A stretch of DNA of 52,275 bases from Chloroflexota bacterium. Its GTDB lineage: Bacteria; Chloroflexota; Chloroflexia; Thermomicrobiales; UBA6265. The position numbers were made by a program, and so were the translations under genes. Below the pieces are notes generated by a model. It was not told the DNA's origin. It was given only the letters and a program-made list of their open reading frames with translations, and made no database searches. Location of the stretch: contig JAEWEG010000043.1 of the NCBI GenBank assembly GCA_023389575.1, positions 1 through 52,275 on the forward strand. The letters run 5' to 3'. Positions 48,258-52,275 of this stretch are shown one piece after another. Every line of letters begins with the position of its first letter. Position 1 is the first letter of the stretch.

Positions 48258-51200
48258 TATCGGCCTCCTGACGTTTCAAGGCGAAGTGTTCGTGCCCGAT
48301 TCGTCATTGATGCTATCCAGGGGGTAGCGCAAACACGGCGCAGTTCGCCATTCGAAACATGCGGGTAGGCTGCGCGAGCCACGTCGGTGCGGTTAGAACG
48401 TGAAAGCATTGCTCCAATGACCTCATCGAATCGTTTCTGGCTGGCTTGGGCCATGTGGAACACCAACTGTTCCACAAACGCCTGATCGTCCAGTCCTTCC
48501 ACATCGCGAGTCCTGGTGTAGCTTTCAATCCCGGCCAGCAGTGATGCGGCAATATCCTCGGACTCAGCCTCACTTGCGACCATCGCACTCAAGCCTTCAA
48601 GAACCAGAAGGCCAGGATGCGTGGGACTTGACTCAAGCTGACGCCGGCTGACAGTGAAGAGCTTGCGGGCGAGGTCTGGAGAGGTGACACCCTGGAAAAT
48701 ATCCCACCATGAATCCACGTCATGATGATCGGATCGGGACAGGGCGGCAACTGAACTTGAGAACACATTATTGGAAAGGAAGCGTGAAAGACCTTCCCTC
48801 AGTTTCTGGCCGTCGCCGTTGCTAATACGGAGTTCTTCAACGAGGTTCTGCAATGATCGTCGCCGAGACCGCTCAATTACGTCGTAAACGAACTCACTTA
48901 GCAACTGAATCAGATGGTCGTAAGGAGAGGGCATGTCAATGGTTTGCCTAGCCATCGCGGCCATTTGCACTTCCTGTGCCTTGCCCTCCACGTTATACCG
49001 TCGAACATACCGAAGCAGGTTTTCGGTCGCATCACTGATCGGCACGACTTTCGTCTCGGCCTCGAAGACGTGCCGGTTGTAATCAACCGTGTAGTCACGG
49101 ACGATGCCCAACACCGAGAGACGGTAGAGCGCATGCTCCTGCTCCTTGGCGGTGGAACTGGAAGATGAGCGTGGCAGTACGACGTTGATCATTTGATGAT
49201 CCCCTGGTGAGCATTCTCGCCAGGCTCGGCAAATTCGCTCCATCGCTTGGCGGCTTGCCCGCATATCAACGCTCAGACCTGGATAAGATCTGAAGTGGAG
49301 GAACATGAGTCGCGTAACGTCGTCCTCTTCAGACCTTTCAAAAGCACTGACCATGCTACGAGCCGTTTCGGTATCCATATCAGGCGAGAGAAATTCGTAG
49401 CGCTCCTTTCCTGAATAGATGATGGCGCATCCAGCATCTTCCCCACTGCGTCCAGCACGACCTGCTTCCTGGGCCAGCGCTTCCAGCGATCCGGGTATTC
49501 CGTAATGCACCGTGTATCGGATATTGGACTTGTCGACACCCATTCCAAACGATGAGGTGGCGACCAGGAGCGGGAAAGCATTGTCCTTGAAGTCTCGTTG
49601 AGTGCGCAGTTTCAGCGCGGCAAATGCTGGCAAAGGCATTGGCAATTTTTTCGGTAGGCTTCCGGAAAACATCCGGATGGCGTCTTCCCCTTTTCCTGTT
49701 CGTTTCTTCAACTCCTGAGCAACGCCATATACCCCGAATGGGCCGTTCACATGACGACAGAAGACTATCCCTCCCGCCATAGGGTCACTCAATAGTTCTG
49801 CTTCACTGGCTCGACCCAGTACGGCCGCGACCTGTTCCATCGCGCTGGCGAGTCCATGATTCTTGTTCGTTCCAGTAATGTGAACAGGGATGAAATGCAA
49901 TTCCGCGCGATCGAACGAATTGGCGGTAATGGTGACCGCGTCATCTTCGCCATCCATATCCAGTTCGCGAGCAATGTCCAGTAAAACGGGGTCTGACGCG
50001 GTACCCGTCAAAGCGAGGATGGGTGGCTCTCCGGCCTGGCTCACACAAAGGTCTCGCGCCACGCGTCCAACATTCAGGTAAGCCGGTCGAAAGTCATGTC
50101 CCCACTCGGACACGCAATGGGCCTCGTCAACGACAACGTAGCTGACAGACTTGGACAGTGGCGAACCAGCTAACTCTTCCCGAAAGCCACGTATCTGCAG
50201 ACGCTCGGGAGCAATGTAGATGAAGCGGGGAGCGGCGGTAGAGATGGACTTCAGAGATCTTGCTTTCGCCGCGACGGTCAATCCACCATGAATCGCGGCC
50301 AATCGATTGATTCCGGCACGATGGAGATTGTCCGCCTGATCATCAATGAGGGATCGCAACGGTGCGACCACGATTGCCGCACCTGGCGACAGAAGCGTTG
50401 GCAACTGGAATGTGACTGACTTACCGCTTCCGGTTGGAAGCAGGCCGATGAGGCTCTTGCGCTCCAGGGCACGGCGAATCACCTCGACCTGCTGAGCTCG
50501 AAACTCCTGCTTCCGAAAAATGAGCCTCAAAAAGTATCGAAGATCGGTCTCGGTTACGTTCTTGGCGTCCGCCGCCCGCGGCGCGCACCACGGCCAGAGG
50601 CGTTCATGGCTTCGATAGTTCGCGGTGCGGAGCACTATTGTCCGACGTGGCCCACACTCTCCAAACTCAGGTATGTAGAGCCGATTGGCTGGACGCCCAC
50701 GAACGGAGGCATCGATCAATAGATCGAGATCTTTCGCTACGAGATTGAGCTCATCCCAGCTTATGCGCTTGACAAGCAGAGGATCGCCGGACGAATGGGG
50801 TACGAGAATGGGTGGAGATTCAGGGTCCCGATCGGACAGGACGTACAACCTAACCGCTGGCCACGATGCAATACCATACAGAGCACCCAGGGATTTCAAC
50901 TGATCGAGCAAGTCCACAATTGCCAGCAATGCACATGGCGCATCCCGTTCGATGACACCAATCGCCCAGGCATCTTCACCGAGTTCCGGATCGTGAATCT
51001 CATCGAAGTGGATGCTCTCTTGAGTGGAAGGCGGCCCAAATTTCAACGAACCGTTCAGCATGCCGATCAACACCGCCAACTGAACACGGGCTACACCATG
51101 GGCCGAGGTGATGAGTTGAGTCGCGATCGCAGCATCGCTTTCCTGCTGCACGCTGTTACCAGGCCACCGACGGAGCCTGTTGAGCCAGCCATCCCGCCTC

Positions 51201-52003
51201 ATCTGCTCTCGCACCGCATCGCTAATATGGATGCGGTCGGGCCCCTCGTAAAGGGGAATTCTTTCGACAGTCCAGCCACACTTGCTGAGTGCAGCGTCGC
51301 GCTCGCTGTCCAGCCGTTGCTGTGCCTCTTTGAGATGTTGGCAACCATCGATTTCAATTACCAGCTTCAGGCCAGTCGGTGTTTCCAGGGCGAAGTCGAC
51401 CCGTTGATCAACAAACTCCTGATCCACATCGATGTCTTCAGCCAGCATCGATTGAAGTGGTCGCTGAGGTTCCACCAGAGGGAGGGCAGAACCAAGCAAG
51501 GGTCCAAGTTTGCGCTTGACGAACTCTTCTTCGGCATTGCTGTCATGCAAGTGGCCCCAGTCCAAGATCGCCTGGGGATCGGTGCTGAACTGGGCGTCAA
51601 GGAGCAGTTGCCGAAGACTATTCGCTCGATCATCGTCAACCTGAAGCGAATAGTCGAGAGCGGCGCGTTCTATCGGCTCGGTGAAATCAAGGGTACTGTT
51701 CTCCAGTAGTGTGCGCTCAACAAAGGGAGAGGCAAGTGGTGCTTCACCGCGCTGGAGGATGCCGAGGAGGACACGGGCAATGAAGTACTCATCGGATTCC
51801 GTATCGATTTCGGATTGTGAAGTCCCATCGAGAGCGAATCGGCCATACAAACCATTGGTTGTGGAACAAACGGACACGGACGAAAGGGCGCGTTCAAGTT
51901 TCTGATAATCGGAAATTTGCGCTCGATCATCACCGGATCGAATCAAGTCCCGGATGGCGCCAAGTTTTGCGCCAACCTGATAGACGTCCCAATGACGAGT
52001 CAT
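48257..52003 (-). CDS. RecQ-like DNA helicase fused to a DUF559/Vsr-like nuclease domain
   Basis: 1248 residues from ATG 52003 (a GTG five codons earlier is possible). An unassigned N-terminal region (1-165) is followed by a PD-(D/E)xK-type domain of the Vsr/DUF559 group: RVDFAL (Asp203), VIEIDGCQH (Glu217, Asp219, His223). After a middle region comes a RecQ-type superfamily 2 helicase: FRAQQVEVIRRAL, Walker A LLPTGSGKS (Lys528), DEAHCVSEWGHDFRP (DEAH 626-629), TSSFGMGVDK and QEAGRAGR. The four-Cys RecQ zinc site and HRDC domain are not seen; about 350 residues of unknown fold follow. RecQ proteins are usually 600-700 residues. GC is lower than in the housekeeping genes. I infer DNA unwinding and cutting in genome defence. 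Confidence 0.88.
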   Translation of the reverse strand: MTRHWDVYQVGAKLGAIRDLIRSGDDRAQISDYQKLERALSSVSVCSTTNGLYGRFALDGTSQSEIDTESDEYFIARVLLGILQRGEAPLASPFVERTLLENSTLDFTEPIERAALDYSLQVDDDRANSLRQLLLDAQFSTDPQAILDWGHLHDSNAEEEFVKRKLGPLLGSALPLVEPQRPLQSMLAEDIDVDQEFVDQRVDFALETPTGLKLVIEIDGCQHLKEAQQRLDSERDAALSKCGWTVERIPLYEGPDRIHISDAVREQMRRDGWLNRLRRWPGNSVQQESDAAIATQLITSAHGVARVQLAVLIGMLNGSLKFGPPSTQESIHFDEIHDPELGEDAWAIGVIERDAPCALLAIVDLLDQLKSLGALYGIASWPAVRLYVLSDRDPESPPILVPHSSGDPLLVKRISWDELNLVAKDLDLLIDASVRGRPANRLYIPEFGECGPRRTIVLRTANYRSHERLWPWCAPRAADAKNVTETDLRYFLRLIFRKQEFRAQQVEVIRRALERKSLIGLLPTGSGKSVTFQLPTLLSPGAAIVVAPLRSLIDDQADNLHRAGINRLAAIHGGLTVAAKARSLKSISTAAPRFIYIAPERLQIRGFREELAGSPLSKSVSYVVVDEAHCVSEWGHDFRPAYLNVGRVARDLCVSQAGEPPILALTGTASDPVLLDIARELDMDGEDDAVTITANSFDRAELHFIPVHITGTNKNHGLASAMEQVAAVLGRASEAELLSDPMAGGIVFCRHVNGPFGVYGVAQELKKRTGKGEDAIRMFSGSLPKKLPMPLPAFAALKLRTQRDFKDNAFPLLVATSSFGMGVDKSNIRYTVHYGIPGSLEALAQEAGRAGRSGEDAGCAIIYSGKERYEFLSPDMDTETARSMVSAFERSEEDDVTRLMFLHFRSYPGLSVDMRASRQAMERICRAWRECSPGDHQMINVVLPRSSSSSTAKEQEHALYRLSVLGIVRDYTVDYNRHVFEAETKVVPISDATENLLRYVRRYNVEGKAQEVQMAAMARQTIDMPSPYDHLIQLLSEFVYDVIERSRRRSLQNLVEELRISNGDGQKLREGLSRFLSNNVFSSSVAALSRSDHHDVDSWWDIFQGVTSPDLARKLFTVSRRQLESSPTHPGLLVLEGLSAMVASEAESEDIAASLLAGIESYTRTRDVEGLDDQAFVEQLVFHMAQASQKRFDEVIGAMLSRSNRTDVARAAYPHVSNGELRRVCATPWIASMTNRARTLRLETSGGR

Positions 52004-52150
52004 CGTTATATGTTCCACGCGGTAATCGGCGATGGCTCAACACCATCTTATTGATTTGGGTCCCTGCGAGGATTGTACTCCAAAGCCATACGTATGAAGT
52101 TTCCGGCATCATGGATTCAGTGGTCCCGGAAGAAGTGGAATCAATCACAC

Positions 52151-52275
52151 TAGGGCGTGTCTGACGAATGGACCGCGTATTTGGTAGACTCCCACCCTTT
52201 TGACAGAGTCCAGAAGGGGACGAGATGGTTGGACGCGGCGAAATCACCGATCAGGCATGGGCGACCGTGGAGCCG
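52151..52275 (+). mobile_element. Right IS terminus (IS5-type), truncated by window edge
   Basis: Exact inverted copy of bases 1-125. The match begins with TA at 52151-52152, followed by GGGCGTGTCTGACGAAT; the base before it differs from the left copy, so the two insertions have different flanks. The remainder of the element is beyond the window. Confidence 0.85.
52225..52275 (+). CDS. IS5-type transposase, N-terminal 17 codons only
   Basis: Same 17 codons as the left copy, starting at ATG 52225 after SD GGGGACGAG and running off the end. Both copies point outward from the window. Confidence 0.7.
   Translation, partial: MVGRGEITDQAWATVEP

Noticed and set aside
1..52275. Composite transposon made of the whole window
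   Set aside because: It contains housekeeping genes (ndk, dcd, pdh operon) and parS sites, so chromosomal DNA between repeat-limited contig ends is far more likely.
1..52275. CRISPR arrays, tRNA and rRNA genes
   Set aside because: Looked for spaced direct repeats, TTCGA-type T-loops and rRNA-like conserved stretches; none was found by eye.

Overview
The window is one high-GC (low-to-mid 60s % by eye) bacterial segment whose two ends are inverted copies of the same 125-bp insertion-sequence terminus. Each copy carries the first 17 codons of an IS5-type transposase, so this looks like a complete contig that stops inside two copies of one IS. The gene content fits a Chloroflexota bacterium, with Thermomicrobia-like as the best guess. 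The clues are ECF sigma factors paired with membrane-anchored PQQ/NHL beta-propeller proteins, Thr/Pro/Ala-rich linkers, a DUF2277 protein, cyclase/NB-ARC/TPR regulators, and an LPXTG-type surface protein. There is no rRNA or marker gene here to prove the taxonomy.

Layout. 1-1.3 kb: IS end, orphan terminator, parDE-type toxin-antitoxin. 1.4-8.8 kb: two tandem paralogous operons, each an ECF sigma factor followed by a one-TM protein with outside PQQ and NHL propellers. 9-13.2 kb: a two-gene McrBC-like restriction module (DUF2357 nuclease plus AAA+ motor with a duplicated N-terminal module). 13.4-14.9 kb: a formylglycine-type sulfatase. 14.9-16 kb: an AT-richer islet with a frameshifted membrane-protein gene. 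16-19.3 kb: dcd, two small conserved genes, ndk and two small one-TM proteins. Three parS sites (ParB centromere sequences) lie here, one of them inside ndk. 19.7-23.2 kb: pyruvate (2-oxoacid) dehydrogenase E1alpha-E1beta-E2 operon. 23.6-27.3 kb: a divergent pair, a cyclase/NB-ARC/TPR protein and a LuxR-type protein. 27.4-30.3 kb: a large secreted protein with tandem domains and an LPVTG sorting signal. 30.4-33.5 kb: a small hypothetical gene, an alpha/beta hydrolase, DUF2277, and NDH-2.

33.6-41.3 kb is a leftward sugar-acid catabolic cluster: substrate-binding protein, two permeases, IclR regulator, rhamnonate-dehydratase-like enolase-superfamily enzyme, VOC protein and ROK protein. It has no transporter ATPase. 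A divergent medium-chain dehydrogenase sits at 41.7-42.7 kb. 42.8-45.4 kb encodes a divergent GroEL paralogue that appears to have lost ATPase residues, plus a BNR-type propeller protein. 45.4-46.8 kb holds three tandem, overlapping paralogues of an unrecognised one-TM family. 47.4-47.6 kb is the 5' stump of ilvD. 47.8-52.0 kb, of visibly lower GC, is a two-gene unit: a RecQ-like helicase fused to a DUF559/Vsr-like nuclease, and a coiled-coil membrane protein. It is the best candidate for an undescribed defence system.

Most starts were chosen by visible Shine-Dalgarno (SD) spacing or family N-termini. No similarity search was possible, so family names rest on recognised motifs.
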